Positions 1-11,161 of a stretch of 64,000 nucleotides of DNA are shown piece after piece. Source of the DNA: Dioszegia crocea. Its lineage: Eukaryota > Basidiomycota > Tremellomycetes > Tremellales > Bulleribasidiaceae. Below the pieces are notes generated by a model, which was given only the letters and a program-made list of their open reading frames with translations, was not told the origin of the DNA and ran no database searches. Every line of letters starts with the position of its first letter. Position 1 is the first letter of the stretch. A program made the position numbers and the translations under genes. The DNA lies in assembly GCA_001600615.1 (NCBI GenBank), contig BCKK01000006.1, positions 372,001-436,000 of the forward strand. Direction: 5' to 3'.

Positions 1-598
1 AAAGGCACCGCCGCGCAAGAGGCCGATGCGAAACGAGTCGCCGAGGAGAAGAGGTTACAGGTGCTGGAGGCGCTGAAGCTGGACGGAAAGAAGAAGAAGT
101 ACAAGAAGCAGCAGGAGGGTGAGTCAGGCAGTGGTGCTTACTAATGGCAGTCGATTTGCTGGCACCAAACCTCAACAGGGACAAGGTCAATATGCGCGTG
201 CAGATGGAAAAGGAGGCTCAGAAGAAGGCGTCGCAGACGGTCCGAGATAGGGACAAGGCTGCGTTGGAGAAGCAAAAGTGAGTCTGATGCTCGCCTAAGC
301 TGGCAGCAAATGTGGACTCCTATGTTTGCATGTCTGGGGGGCGCGTTGGATCTTGAATATCGGAGATCTCATATTGTCAAACATGTTGGGGGAACGAGAG
401 CGAGATAGGGCTATCAAGGGGATACGAGCGAGATCGAAGCCATCAAGTCTTACCGGTTTTCTCGAGACATAAAGCTTGGACGAGCCTTGGCTTTGGCTGC
501 TAGGGAGGAGGAACTCGAGCTAACACTTCAGAGCGGATATCGCCAAAGCCAAAGCGGACAAACAGAAGAAGGCGGCTAAGCAAGAACGGCGAGGATGA
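1..598 (+). CDS. 3' end of a lysine-rich protein (partial, unrecognised)
   Basis: The window opens inside an exon read in frame 1. Three exon pieces can be joined: 1-118, about 151-277 and about 533-598, ending in TGA. The first intron is only about 32 nt (119-150, branch-like cttactaat). The second, about 255 nt, is long for this genome and its acceptor before 533 is inferred from frame. The visible peptide is a highly charged, Lys/Glu/Ala-rich helix with a KKKKYKKQQE stretch and the ending KKAAKQERRG. Such tails are common in nucleolar and ribosome-biogenesis factors, but nothing here identifies the family. The 5' part lies outside the window. Confidence 0.55.
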
Positions 599-640
599 TT
601 GTTGATGCCAATATATACAACTATAGTAAAGTCCGTTACT

Positions 641-2352
641 TCAATCTGCCCTGGCAGCAGTGAGATCCTCCCGGGGTGCTTCTCTCATCAGTCGACGCAG
701 ATGCACCAGTTCGCTTGCTAATTGTCTCACGTTAGCAAGTCCGACACAGTACTCACTGGGCAGTCTCTTGTGCTGATCTAGTCTCTTGGGCATTCTTCTC
801 CACTTCCGCCCGCATCAGCGCTAGTTGATCTTCATATGCCGCCGAAGCAGCTTCGGACTGCTTGAGTACATCGGTAGCGAGAGTTTGTATAGCTTGGCGG
901 TCGGCGCTGGCGTCAGTCGTGCCGTACCTGTACCCACCCCTGAGATTGAACCAGTCTCGCCAAAGCCATATGCTTCATGCGCTAAGAGTTAGCGTTGCAA
1001 GTGTGTGACTCACAGCTTCATCTCGCTCTTGTTTCTCCTTTTCTTGGGCCTTCTTCCACTCATCTCGGACTCCTTTCATCTCCCTACCCCAGGCATCCCG
1101 CAGACTCCTCACGCTGTCTTTTAGACTCGCACATTCCTTGTCGGATTTGGTCTGAGCAAATGTCGCTTCGGTGACTTGCGCTGTCATGTGCTGGAGCTGC
1201 TTTTTGGTTGATTGTTCGAGTATTTTACGCGAAGATTTGATCTCGTATAGTTCTGCTTCGGCAGTTCGTGCGCGATCAACAGTTTCTGGAGTTAGCTGGG
1301 CCAGACGAGATCGTACCTTGGAGTAACCGCTCCCTTCGTTTCAGGGCGTTGTTGAGGGTATCTATTTCACCTCGAAGTCGATCCTTTGTATCTTTCAGAT
1401 CCTCGCTTTGACGTGTGAGCTGGCGTCAGCGGTGCTTCTGCTGTAACGTACCGATCCGACTACCCGCTGCGAACTTCTCAAATCCTGCCGAGTCTTCTCC
1501 AGCACCACTCTCAGATGCTGTACCTCGGTCTGTAACCCGTCAATCACCTTGGTGCTTGCTGCCGAGCCCGCCGTCGCCCGTCTGAGAGGGCTTATCCGTC
1601 CATCTGGAGACGAAGGAAGTCCTAGTCCTATGCCGTTGGGTGATTCGACACCGAGAAAAGGCGAGCGAAGGGTGGGGGATGGCGTTGCGTCGTATTTGTT
1701 GGGAGAGGCAGTTGGGTGTAGTGAGACCGCATGCATTACTGTGGATTGCGGTATACCTGCGTGAGCTACGTTACAGCTGCACTCACGACTCAGGCCGTAC
1801 TTGCCATTGGCGGCAATGCTGTTGGCGTCCCTTGACGGTGTGACAGCACTCCCTTGGAGGTTATAGCTCGGATCTGAGTGAGGTATGCCTCGACCCTCAT
1901 TACTTTGGGAGGACGATGCTGAGTTTAGCGTATTCAGGCAAGACGTACCTCTTGGCGGTGACACTACATCCTCTGGCAGATCGCCCAGTCGAGGCGTTGA
2001 GGCTTCTCCTATTGTTGGTGAAGGTATCGAAGAGTAGATTTCTGTGCTTCTGCGATATGCCTCCCGCAATTCGGCTTGATCACCTAGATTTAGCCCTATC
2101 AACCAATCACCCACCTGGATCTCTACTCTTGTCGCCGAAGCTCGACTTTCTGCTTGGTCCATTTGGCAAAAGACTCTGTCTTCGACTGACTGAGGGGCGT
2201 TTGTGGACACCACTAGCGGAACCTGGTCTCCCGTCTGCGCTGTTGTTAAGCTGTAGAACGAGAGGTTCGACGTTGAGCGATTGGCGACGGCTCAGGACGG
2301 GTATGCGTGATGGTGGATGTTCAAAGGGCTTTGCTGTGGCCGCTTCGGCCAT
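641..2352 (-). CDS. Coiled-coil protein with Ser-rich N-terminus (unrecognised)
   Basis: A multi-exon gene read from an ATG at 2352 (MAEAATAKPFEHPPSRIPVL). The N-terminal 250 or so residues are low complexity, Ser/Pro/Arg-rich, with repeated SRRQSL motifs. The C-terminal half is coiled coil, with blocks rich in Glu, Lys, Gln and Arg such as LQTEVQHLRVVLEKTRQDL and EWKKAQEKEKQERDE. At least five introns of 30-31 nt are needed to keep the frame; for example, gtgggt...ctag joins KSRDPG to DQAELREAYRR. The last exon ends LTAARAD-stop. The Ser/Arg head plus long coiled coil suggests a cytoskeletal or septum scaffold, but no CAP-Gly or other named domain was found. A dispersed repeat lies just upstream of the start. 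Confidence 0.6.
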
Positions 2353-2696
2353 AATGTATAGTGATGATTGCAGAATTGAATGTGTTTCATGTTTACACGA
2401 AATGTGTGCAGAGTGGCGCCGAAGCCAAGTCTGACTGCGTGTGGTGCGATATAGTCTCGGATCACCAGACGTCCCATAGCAAGGATAAATCAAATTAGTT
2501 CTGAATCTTGCTTCTACGCTGAAGTTCAGACGACTGGAGATTCGTAGACTAGTGCTAAACTCATATGCTGGTGATGCTCTCTAGCCTGAGCTGTATCCCT
2601 CCTTTCATCAACTAACCCGCCACCCGCCGTCAAAAGAGTCCTCGCGACCAGGAAACTGCACTCGCCAGGGCATCATCTCTTGATCTCCCATATATC
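2353..2696. other. Divergent intergenic region
   Basis: This 344-bp stretch separates the coiled-coil gene (minus) from the tail-anchored protein gene (plus) and must carry both promoters. It contains one copy of a dispersed repeat (2465-2555). No other structure was recognised. Confidence 0.5.
2465..2555 (-). repeat. Dispersed repeat, copy A
   Basis: About 90 bp beginning ccagacgtcccatagcaagg and ending ctggagattcgta.actagt. It matches 50665-50748 with scattered substitutions and small gaps. Both copies have the same orientation relative to a minus-strand gene. Here it lies about 110 bp upstream of the coiled-coil gene start, possibly in the 5' UTR or a 5' UTR intron. Confidence 0.65.
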
Positions 2697-3230
2697 ATGA
2701 ACGGTCATACTAGCTTTTTCAGTAATGTTCGCGCCCCTTCTTCGTTCCAAGTTTATGCCTCGGTCCGGCCTCCACTTTTCTCTCCGGCTCAGCCTCGACG
2801 CGTACCCGTCCAGCCCATCCCGGCTCAACCACCCAGACGATACGGTATTGTCCCTCCCTCACCTCCATACTATGAAGTCTCTGCTGGTGGTCATGGACGG
2901 GCGATTCCAGGAGACGGCGCGATCCCCCAAACCACCGAAGACACGCCATCATCCCAAAATCCTCCCCGCTACACCCTCCCGCTGTCTGTCCCTTTCCTCC
3001 CGCAATACCGACTCCTGCCCCAGTCTGCCGAAGAAATGCTCCTCCTTGCCCCTCCACCGCGATACTACCATTCGGCGGGTGACGCTGAAGGACAGATACA
3101 TACAAACGGCGGGTGTGGACAAAGGGAAAGCCACATTGGTGACGCCGTGGTGATGATGCTGGTTGTGCTGAACGTGATGGTCTGGGCGGCAGTGGTTTGG
3201 AGTGTTATCGATGGTACGGAGGTGCCTTGA
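2697..3230 (+). CDS. Proline-rich protein with C-terminal membrane anchor
   Basis: A single-exon 177-residue frame from an ATG. Residues 20-125 are rich in Pro, Ser and Tyr, with PPRYG, PPYYE and PPRYYH repeats. One strong hydrophobic helix follows near the C-terminus (VVMMLVVLNVMVWAAVVWSV) and then a seven-residue polar tail, the layout of a tail-anchored membrane protein. Two overlapping frames on the other strand have no such structure. No family is recognised. The stop lies 33 bp before the convergent EXO5 stop, so the 3' ends are tightly packed. Confidence 0.5.
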   Translation: MNGHTSFFSNVRAPSSFQVYASVRPPLFSPAQPRRVPVQPIPAQPPRRYGIVPPSPPYYEVSAGGHGRAIPGDGAIPQTTEDTPSSQNPPRYTLPLSVPFLPQYRLLPQSAEEMLLLAPPPRYYHSAGDAEGQIHTNGGCGQRESHIGDAVVMMLVVLNVMVWAAVVWSVIDGTEVP

Positions 3231-3263
3231 TAGGATTCGTGGGGATCATGTATGAGTATGATT

Positions 3264-5221
3264 TTACGCGCGCTTGGATTTGCTGCGTTCCCAGTCCTCT
3301 TCGGCTTTCTTTGCCCTAATGTCAGCGAAGTCTTGATGAGACGTACCTCCACTCGCACCCCTCCTCAAACTCGCACCATCCGCACCGCCCAGTGTCCACA
3401 ACCTCCACACCGACTGGTTCCCTCTCACCGCGCCAATATTGCAGAACCGATGTGAGGTGGGTTTCTAGCAACTCTGTATCGTGCTGGAAGCGGTGACGAC
3501 CGATGATGGATCCAGAGGCTGTACCGGTTCCGGGAGGAGGGGTTGGCGAAGATGAGCGATCAGAGACTGCGGACTTCGAAGGGGAGCCATCGCGCTGCGA
3601 AAGAGAGACCGCTGTGATTCCAGGCGTGTCATCCTCTTGAGCAGCTGCAAGGCTCATTTCGACCGCCAGAGCCAGCTCATCCTCTTCTCGCTCTTCGTCG
3701 GACGTCGGATCGACGTGGTATTCGCTTTGTCGGCTTTGGCTCACTGACGCCTCGGCGTGTGCAGGGGCGGAGTCAGAGACCGCAAGCTTTGTATCGGGCA
3801 TTCCAGGAATGGGCTTGAGAGATTCGTCGATAGCGAGCTGAATCAGGCGATCCTCTTCTCGACCCGCTTCATCTTCCAACTTGGCTTTGCCGGCCTTCTC
3901 CCTTTTCTTACCCTTATCCTTTTTAGGGCCCGCCCGGCGATAGACAAGCTCCAGCCGCGCCTCCGTTCCACCGTCCGGCTCGGCGCCCAGACCGAGTTCC
4001 GCCACATATCGGTGCCAGACCCGCACCATGTCTTCCAGATTGCGCGCGTCGACCGTGCCCATCCGTAGATCGTTCCCCTTGACGATTGTCCTCGTTTGGG
4101 ATACGAAGCGATCGGAAAAGGGTTCGGTAGGGTTTAGGAGTAGATGCTGAAATACCGTATCGAAGGTGAGCGGGCGTGCTGCCGGGCGCAGGGATGTTTG
4201 CTCGTCCAGCCCGCTGGCGACTCCACCGCCAGATGGCGAAAGCAGCATGGCGTCGAGCAGCTCCTTGTACATCATACACTGCAGCTGACCCGCCCGCGTG
4301 TCGGACTCTTTGGGCAGGCTGTCCCGAGCTCGAGTCTTGGAGTCGGATACGTAGATTTTGTGCGTTTTAGCCAGGGTGACTGGTTTGGTAGGGGAGAAGA
4401 AGGATGTGAGGGTTGTTTGACGAGAAGATCTTGTTTTGGCTTTCTCGGCGGCTTTGTCGATCGGACGGCGTTGCAATTCGTCCTGTGGTCAGTGCGATCC
4501 AGCATTGACTCACGATGATACCAGTGACCAAAATCCCGCCTACGAAGCCTACTACGGGGACCTCTCGGCACGTTCCAAGAGTGATTAACGCTTCCAGCGC
4601 CGCCAGCATGTTCAGGAATCTACATTAGACAGGTCGATGTGTGACCTACCTCAGGCCCCATACATCTTCCCGGCTTTCGGTGGTGACAACGACTTCTTCC
4701 GGATGTATTTCTCGTTCTAGCCGCTTGTGTATAGTCTACGTCAGAAGAGCTCCATCAAGACTCACCTGGCCGCGTTTGACGATTCTTTCCCTGCCTTCTT
4801 CCTTGCTTTTGTTGACGGCGATTTGCTTGCCCTTGTCGCTGGTGATTACATTTGGGCGGCGCGCGGGGGGCAGATAGGGCAGGGTCCGCAGTCGATAATC
4901 ATACTACATCAGCTCAGTTGTCTAGTGACTTACTTGTACCTCGCACCAGACGGTGCCTACCAAGTCGCTAACGCTAAGATATCCGTGCCGCCTGAATCTT
5001 TCAAACGGCGAGAGGAGCGGGACGATCTCTTCGATGTCCATGGGTTCCAGGGGCGGGGCCGCATCGGTCTGATTGACCTTTGACTCAGCCGCATGGAGTA
5101 TTGACTCGAGCTCGTCATCGAGAACGAAATCGTCGCCGAAGTCCTCCTCTTGTTCGCCAATCTCGCTCTCGGTCGCACCGGATGTGACGACCGCGGCCGA
5201 GGCGAGGTCTTCTACGTCCAT
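3264..5221 (-). CDS. EXO5: Exonuclease V (EXO5/DEM1), Fe-S single-strand exonuclease
   Basis: EXO5 family enzymes are single-strand DNA exonucleases with a PD-(D/E)XK core clasped by a [4Fe-4S] cluster; they act in nuclear DNA repair and, in yeast, mitochondrial DNA maintenance. The family is indicated by the N-terminal block SPFERFRRHGYLSVSDLVG followed by the first cluster cysteine (VWCEVQ), the central QLQCMMYKELLDAML block, and the C-terminal cysteine knuckle CGWCEFEEGCEWR. A short last exon after a 31-nt intron completes the tail (AKKAEEDWERSKSKRA). Between core and tail sits a Ser/Glu-rich low-complexity insert with DEEREEDELALAVEMSL, resembling ubiquitin-interacting motifs. Length is about 600 residues. 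The start at 5221 is the first ATG of an acidic N-terminus. Confidence 0.85.
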
Positions 5222-5566
5222 TTGGGGTATGCGAGAGGAGATGAGACCACCCTGATAGAAGTTAGAAGTACTGTTGACTGTTTTTGGCTTGGTTTTTGGT
5301 GGACGAAATGGGTGGAGGTTGGCTTAATGGCGGCTCATTTAAGCACAAGTCACGCTATGCACACTGTGGACGATATATATAATGGGATATCATGCACCGT
5401 CTGATGCACATTGGTCGTCGCAATATCTGCATCCGGACACAACACAGATCCCCAAATAAAGAGAAAGAGTATGTACGAGGAAACAATGTATTGATAAAAG
5501 AGAGTTTGTAAAAGGAAAGGAAGGGGCGTAAGGTGGAGAATGTAAGGGGACGAGGTATCGATCCGT
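5222..5566. other. Intergenic, no feature seen
   Basis: This stretch lies between the EXO5 start and the ADP/ATP carrier stop, both on the minus strand. It is AT-richer than the flanking exons and should hold the EXO5 promoter and the carrier 3' UTR. No repeat or RNA gene was recognised. Confidence 0.4.
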
Positions 5567-6658
5567 TTATCCGGATCCACCCTGAAGTATTAGAGTGATT
5601 CCCAATCCTGATACAAGCCCAACTTACAGCGTAGACCTTGCCGAACATGAGCTCCTGGAGTTTGTCGTACATGGACAAGACACCGGCACCGGCAACACCA
5701 CGGAGAATGTTGGCACCCGCACCCTTGAAGAGCGAGCGGACACCCTCCTTGGCGACAATCTGGGAAGCGGCGTCGAACATGGACTTGTAGTGGACGGCAC
5801 CACCGGAAGTCATCATCATACGACGACGGATGGTGTCCAAGGGGTAAGAAGCGAGACCGGCACCGGTGGTGACGGACCAACCGAGAGCGAAGGAGGCGAG
5901 GAAGTTGCCCTCAAGAGGACCAACGAGGACGACGGGCTTGATTGAGTCGTCTGGATGTCAGCGTGGTAAAGGCGAGACTTACAGAGACCAAAGTAGAGAC
6001 CACGGTAGACAATGATACCAACGACGGAGGGGACGAAACCACGGTAGAGACCGGCAATACCGTCGGAAGCGAGGGTCTTTCTGTAGACGTCGACCAGGCC
6101 GTTGAACTGACGGGAACCGCCCTTGGTGGCAGACTTGTTGTCGTTGGCGAGACGGGTACGGGCGTAATCGAGAGAGTAGACGAAGAGAAGCGAAGTCGCA
6201 CCAGCGGCACCACCCTGGGGTCAGCGGGATAAAGGTGAGAACTTACGGAGGCGATGTTACCACCGAACCACTTCCAGTAACCGTCCTGCTTCCTGAAGCC
6301 GAACAGAGACTTGAAGTAGTCCTTGAAGGCGAAGTTCAAGGCCTGGGTGGGGAAGTAACGGATGACGTTGGCGGTGTTTCCTCGCCAAAGAGCAGCCATA
6401 CCCTCCTCACGGTAGGTCCTGCCGAAGCAGTCACCGATACCCTTGTAGGGGGTAGCCAAACGACCCTGCTTGATCCTGCCATTAGCTTTGCATGGTTTAG
6501 ACCTACATCTCATCCTGGTTCTGGACCAAGAGCTTGATACGCTCAATGGGGGCAGCTGCGGTCTTGGCGACAGCGGCAGACACACCACCCATCAAGAAGT
6601 CGGTCAAGAATGCCTTAGCATCCTTGGGCTTTTTCTGCTGAATAACCGGTGCGGACAT
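5567..6658 (-). CDS. AAC1: Mitochondrial ADP/ATP carrier
   Basis: This protein exchanges matrix ATP for cytosolic ADP across the mitochondrial inner membrane. It has the three-repeat, six-helix layout of mitochondrial carriers (about 300 residues), with the signature blocks [36 protein letters not shown] and [16 protein letters not shown]. The RRRMMM motif is diagnostic of nucleotide exchange. The start [17 protein letters not shown] precedes the first helix [14 protein letters not shown] 3' intron with donor gtaagt splits off the last codons, giving a C-terminus GGSG. Codon use is strongly biased, as expected for an abundant protein. Confidence 0.95.
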
Positions 6659-7133
6659 TTTATCTGGGGTTAGGGGTGATCAATAGTGGGCTTACCTGTT
6701 TTGGAGAGTGAGTGGTGGATGAGGAAGAGAAGGAAGGATGATAAGAAAAGTCGGGCAGTGGGCGGGCGGGCGGAATGCACCGAAAAACCCGCTCCGGTTG
6801 TTCCCGATATTTCCGAATGTGGCACTTTTGCACTCGGCGTTATCGTTTGTGGCACCTGGCTACAGTATTGTAAACCTCACTCATGGCGTATGGATCGTTC
6901 CAACCTTAGGCGTCCGCCTACTATTTCACACTGACATACACCTGAGAGGGTTTGCAAGCAGGCGACGGCCAGGCCGTTCAGAGTTGGATGCATCGACAGC
7001 CGAAAGGTGGCCTATTTCGATAGTGCCGCTGAAGCCGCATCCCCTGAAAAGTCTAGTAGAATGGCATCTATACCGTTCGTACGCCACCAAGCCTGTGTGA
7101 CTCTCCCGCCTTGCAATGCCTGCCGTGGAGTAT
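6659..7133. other. Intergenic, no feature seen
   Basis: 475 bp between the carrier start and the NudC stop, both on the minus strand. It should hold the carrier promoter. Open frames here on both strands have no protein-like composition, and no repeat or RNA was seen. Confidence 0.4.
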
Positions 7134-7945
7134 CTATGAGATCTTTGCATTTGACTCCAGTCAGCATTTGCACACCCCAAACTCACAAAGTCCATCTCTG
7201 GATGTGCAGCTTTGAACTTCTCCATCATGTCCAGCTTCTTCTGCTCGTCCGAAGTCGGTTTGCCCATCAACTGTGGTGTCAGGTGTGGAAAGACGCAACG
7301 TACCTTTTGGTTGTTGTCAAACTAGGGTCAGCAGTGCATACACTTGGACCCACCATCATCTTCTCGACCATTCCCCTAGTCTCGCCGTCCAGGTCCGAGA
7401 GCTTGGAGTTCTCGGGCTGGATCTTTTGAGTGTTAATCTTTGGTGCGTTCGTGAGGACATGAGGCCACCACTGATGCGATTTGATGTGCGCACTGGAAGT
7501 CAGCGATGGTAAGCCACCACTCACGATAGCTTCTCGAGCTCGATGGTCAGGACATCGTCCTCTGATATCAGCGAAGCTATAGCCGTACATACGTATCGTC
7601 CACGACGAGTCGTCAACAGTGATGTCGTTGAACAGCTCTCCATCCATGATGGGCTGTGACGACGATTTCAACTGGACCTGGTCGTCAGTGACATCAGCGC
7701 CACACTAACCTTCAATTTTCGTCGCTGAATGACTACATTGAGCTCTTTGGCACGCGTGCCTTTTGGCAGGGGTACGGACACAGTCACCACCTCCAGGTCT
7801 TGTGACCACTTGTAGGGTAGCGCTAAAGTCAGTAGTGAGCGGTCAAGCGCTTACCCGCTTGTTCCTCCTTCTCTCTTGCAGCTTCGGCAGCATCGAAAGC
7901 ATCACGCTCTTCTTTGGACAGGTCATCGTATGCTTTGGAGCTCAT
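7134..7945 (-). CDS. nudC: Nuclear movement protein NudC (CS domain)
   Basis: NudC is an Hsp90/dynein-associated co-chaperone needed for nuclear migration. The start MSSKAYDDLSKEERDAFDAAE leads a short coiled coil, followed by a p23-like CS domain (YKWSQDLEVVTVSVPLPKGT, VVIQRRKLKVQLK, GELFNDITVDDSSWTI, then the conserved WWPHV). The C-terminal helix has the family ending (MMEKFKAAHPEMDFSNAKIS). Several tiny introns interrupt it; the last is 31 nt (gtgagt...gctgactggag) and splits MDF from SNAKIS. Length is about 190 residues, normal for fungal NudC. It is transcribed away from the SUMO ligase gene across only 110 bp. Confidence 0.9.
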
Positions 7946-8055
7946 GGCGAAAGAGGCAGGACTAGACAGGGTGGACTGTGAAAGGTGGAGGTAAGTGGAG
8001 GATGTTGATGACGGGATCTATTTGTCTCATCTCTGTTGTACATACATCTATCATC

Positions 8056-10668
8056 ATGGTACAAGCAGTCACAGATTGGAATGACTTTCATGTACGTCCA
8101 CAGTTGATCATTGCTCATTACAGTGGTTCACACAGACCTACATTCCAAAGCAGACGATACCGATACTGAAAATCTTCGCCGATATAATACAAGGTCAGAC
8201 CAACCAATATATAGCATGGAGGACAGGAGATCGAAAGCAGCTGGGCGTCGACAAGTGAGTTGGACGAAGGCAAAGCTGAGGCAGAATCGTCGGGGCGTTC
8301 ACGAAAATGAGGACTGGCAACGAGCTCGCCCTTTATATCACCACCAGACAGCAGTGCGAAGCGCGCGGTCAGCCTGTCTCGATGTATCGATATCAACACG
8401 TTCCCCAGCCAACGCCAACCTTTGGTGGTGCCCCATCGCCAATACATGGTGAGTCCACACTCTCGGAAGGACACCACATCAACACATCGTCTCGGAAGAT
8501 GGACACCAAATCATGGTGGCGCTTGTCCAGGCGCGGTTCTTGCGTTTGATCATATGCTGATGATAGCCCGCCCTATACCTCAAGCCGGCCCTTCCGGTTG
8601 GAACCATGCCCCCGTCCCATCTCGAGGACCGACACTGGCCGATTGGAAGCCAAGTCCGATGTGGAAACCCATAGCGGCCATCTCTAACATGGAGCCATTG
8701 CCCGAGTTCTCTCTCTCCGAAAACAGCCATGTGAGAAAGGAACGGAAGGTACCCTTTACCCTATCTGCCGATGCCTGCGAGAAGATGCTGCAGTCCAAGT
8801 GGGTGTTGTTTTGACCGAGCTGATTCAGGGCGAACCCCTCTGCCACTCCTTCCTATTCCGTCCGCCTGTTCTGCTCCTCGAGCGACTATTTTCGTGCCCC
8901 CAACGAGAGAGTTACCCCAGCCAACGCAGCCGTCAATAATAGGTCAATACCTATCGAATATCCCACCGCGCCGGATGTGAGGGTTGACGATTTGGCGATA
9001 CCTTTCAAAGAGCGTGGATTGAGGGGAAAGGCGGGTAGTGCTCCGCCCTTCGATTTGAACAAAAGCTCTCGCGGTCTGACATTGGTCCCTGCTAGGCTGG
9101 GGAGTGTAGCTTTTGGACACACAGGAGCGACGACAGGCAAGACAAAAAACATTATAAAGGTGTGTTTTTGACCTGCAGAGCTGATGCAGAAATTCTACTT
9201 TCAGATTGTGCTAGTCGAGTGGACTTCAAAAGAGGTTCTGCAGAGAAAGCTTGCCGAGATGGCGCCTAAGCCCATCGATCAGTGTTTGAGTAGGTTAAGG
9301 ATAGACCCCGCTGATGTTAGCTAAATCTCGTGACGACGACGATATTGAAGTTGGGTCTTCGAGAATGTCGCTCAAGGACCCCGTAAGTTATAATCATTGC
9401 TAAGCTGACTTTCAGCTATCCTGCATGCGTATTTCTCAACCCGTTCGATCTGCCAAATGCTCACATCAACAATGTTTCGATGCGACTTGGTGGGTAGAGA
9501 GCAATGCCATGCACCCTCAATGGCTCTGCCCATTTTGCAACAGAGAACTCAACTTTGCAGATTTAATAGTCGACGGGTGAGTCGGGTTTTAGCAACGCTG
9601 ACCTCAGCTATTTCCTGTCCATCCTCAAAGCTGTACCAGATTCCATCGAAGAGGTCATTCTCGAACCCGACGGCGAATGGCATAGCGAGGACGACCGATA
9701 TGGCTCAGTTGCTTGGATCGCTGCCCATCCCCCCCTCCCCGCCGCCGACACAAAACCCCTAATACCCACCAATGCTCGACAATCTTCATCCCCCTCTCCC
9801 GGATTAGACAAGGGCAAACGCAAAGCCATCGAGGTCCTATCATCTGATGATGAAGATGCCCCCTCTCGTCCCAGTAACGCCCCTTCACTCCGCCCATCTG
9901 CCCAATCACGCCAAACATCCATCGGCCGATCATCATCCGCTGCCGCCAATGGCGTCATTGATCTCACGCTAGACAGCGACGACGAGGATCCGCCCATACC
10001 CATCCGCCGTCCAGACAGTGCGCGCAATCCCCCATCCAAAATCACACCACCGCAGTCCGACGCGCGCAGCGGCTGGGAGCGAAACGGAGACGCTGCTAGA
10101 GGGTTTCCGGGTGGCGGCACGGCATTGCAGACAGCGCAAGACGGACCGTCGATGGGGTCGTATAGGGAAATGGATCTCTTTGATGAAGATTGGGACGATG
10201 GAGTAGGGACAGGGATGGGATCTGCCTATCGTGCGTAGAGCTATCCTATGGTTGTTATGTAGTTGACGTGCCTTTGCAGAAGCCAACAACGGGTCAGGCG
10301 CCTTTCGCAGTAGACATATCTCCACTTCGCCTGACGCAGATGACTCGCGCCCAAATACCCCCCCACTACCGCCTCATATATCAAACACGTCCGGTCGACC
10401 AGACCTCGCAGTCCGTATCGCTCCCACCAACGTAATCGCTGGCCCGTCCACTACCCGCGCCTTCCCCCTGACAGCTGTAAACTCTTATCGGCCCGGAGCC
10501 TTCGGTACCGTCCCTCCGCGCCCAGGCGGAACAATCCCAGCCATTCCTAAAGTCTTGAGTACAGGTACAGCTGTCCCACTCGGGTCTAATCACTGGAGAC
10601 CTCCAGTGGCGAACCCCGGGTCACTCGGTCAGGCAGGCGTCATGGAACAGGCTCTTGGTCGTGATTAG
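8056..10668 (+). CDS. SIZ1: SIZ/PIAS-type E3 SUMO ligase
   Basis: This enzyme transfers SUMO from Ubc9 to nuclear targets. The first exon starts MVQAVTDWNDFH; a 32-nt intron and then a 30-nt intron build a SAP-like DNA-binding segment ending KMRTGNELALYI. Next is the PINIT domain (PEFSLSENSHVRKERKVPF; YSVRLFCSSSDYFRAPN; LRGKAGSAPPFDLNKSSRGL). The MIZ/SP-RING zinc finger is clear: LSCMRISQPVRSAKCSH.QCFDATWW followed by WLCPFCNRELNF. An SP-CTD-like stretch precedes acidic patches that look like SUMO-interacting motifs (VIDLTLDSDDED, IEVLSSDDED). The C-terminus is disordered, Pro/Ser-rich, ending MEQALGRD. Length is about 740 residues. Exon joins in the PINIT region were chosen by family similarity. 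Confidence 0.88.
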
Positions 10669-11161
10669 CTTAGATCTAGCTTTTACTATGTTCGGTGTAA
10701 ATAAGACCACTTCGTTTTTAGGTATTTTAGGTTTAATGACATACGTGATATGCACAAGATAGCTACTAGGCATAAAGTGTTGAGGATACACGATGATACG
10801 TCATAACTGGTAATACGGTATTGTTAGCTAGGAAGCATAGAGTAGATAGATAGCTGGTTGGTAGTGTAGAGAGCTACGCCGGGCACTACGGAAGTCGCTA
10901 CGCAGCTACGCGACAGCTACACCATCTACGCAGTCGCTACACCAGCTACGCAGTCGCTACGCTGCAGCCATCCAAGCTCTGCCATACCTGAGGTAGTAAA
11001 ATAGGCCGACCCATTAATATATAAGCTAGAGTAAAGGAGTCCAGTGCATCCCCATACTGCTGTTCATAATATATATTCTCTTCCAATTCTAACATAAAGT
11101 CGTCTCTGATCAGCAAGCGGGCGAGGCTGTCTGAATCAGCTTGATTTGGGAGTGTAAGGGT
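10669..11161. other. Convergent intergenic region with short tandem repeats
   Basis: 493 bp between the stops of the SUMO ligase and L-serine dehydratase. It contains a short-period repeat cluster (10872-10966) and AT-rich 3' UTR-like sequence. No gene is supported; a frame downstream of the dehydratase stop could be reached only by an extra, unneeded intron. Confidence 0.45.
10872..10966. repeat. Degenerate tandem repeat (gctac/cagtcgctac unit)
   Basis: The motif cagtcgctacaccagctacg recurs as imperfect copies: gaagtcgctacgcagctacg, ctacgcagtcgctacaccag and ctacgcagtcgctacgctgc. The unit is roughly 20 bp, itself built from gctac pentamers. The location is a 3' intergenic spacer, and slipped-strand expansion is the likely origin. 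Confidence 0.6.

Noticed and set aside
11030..11161. A C-terminal extension of L-serine dehydratase reached by an extra intron from gtgagtaaaccc
   Set aside because: The family normally ends near the preceding stop ([15 protein letters not shown]), so the extra exon is unnecessary.
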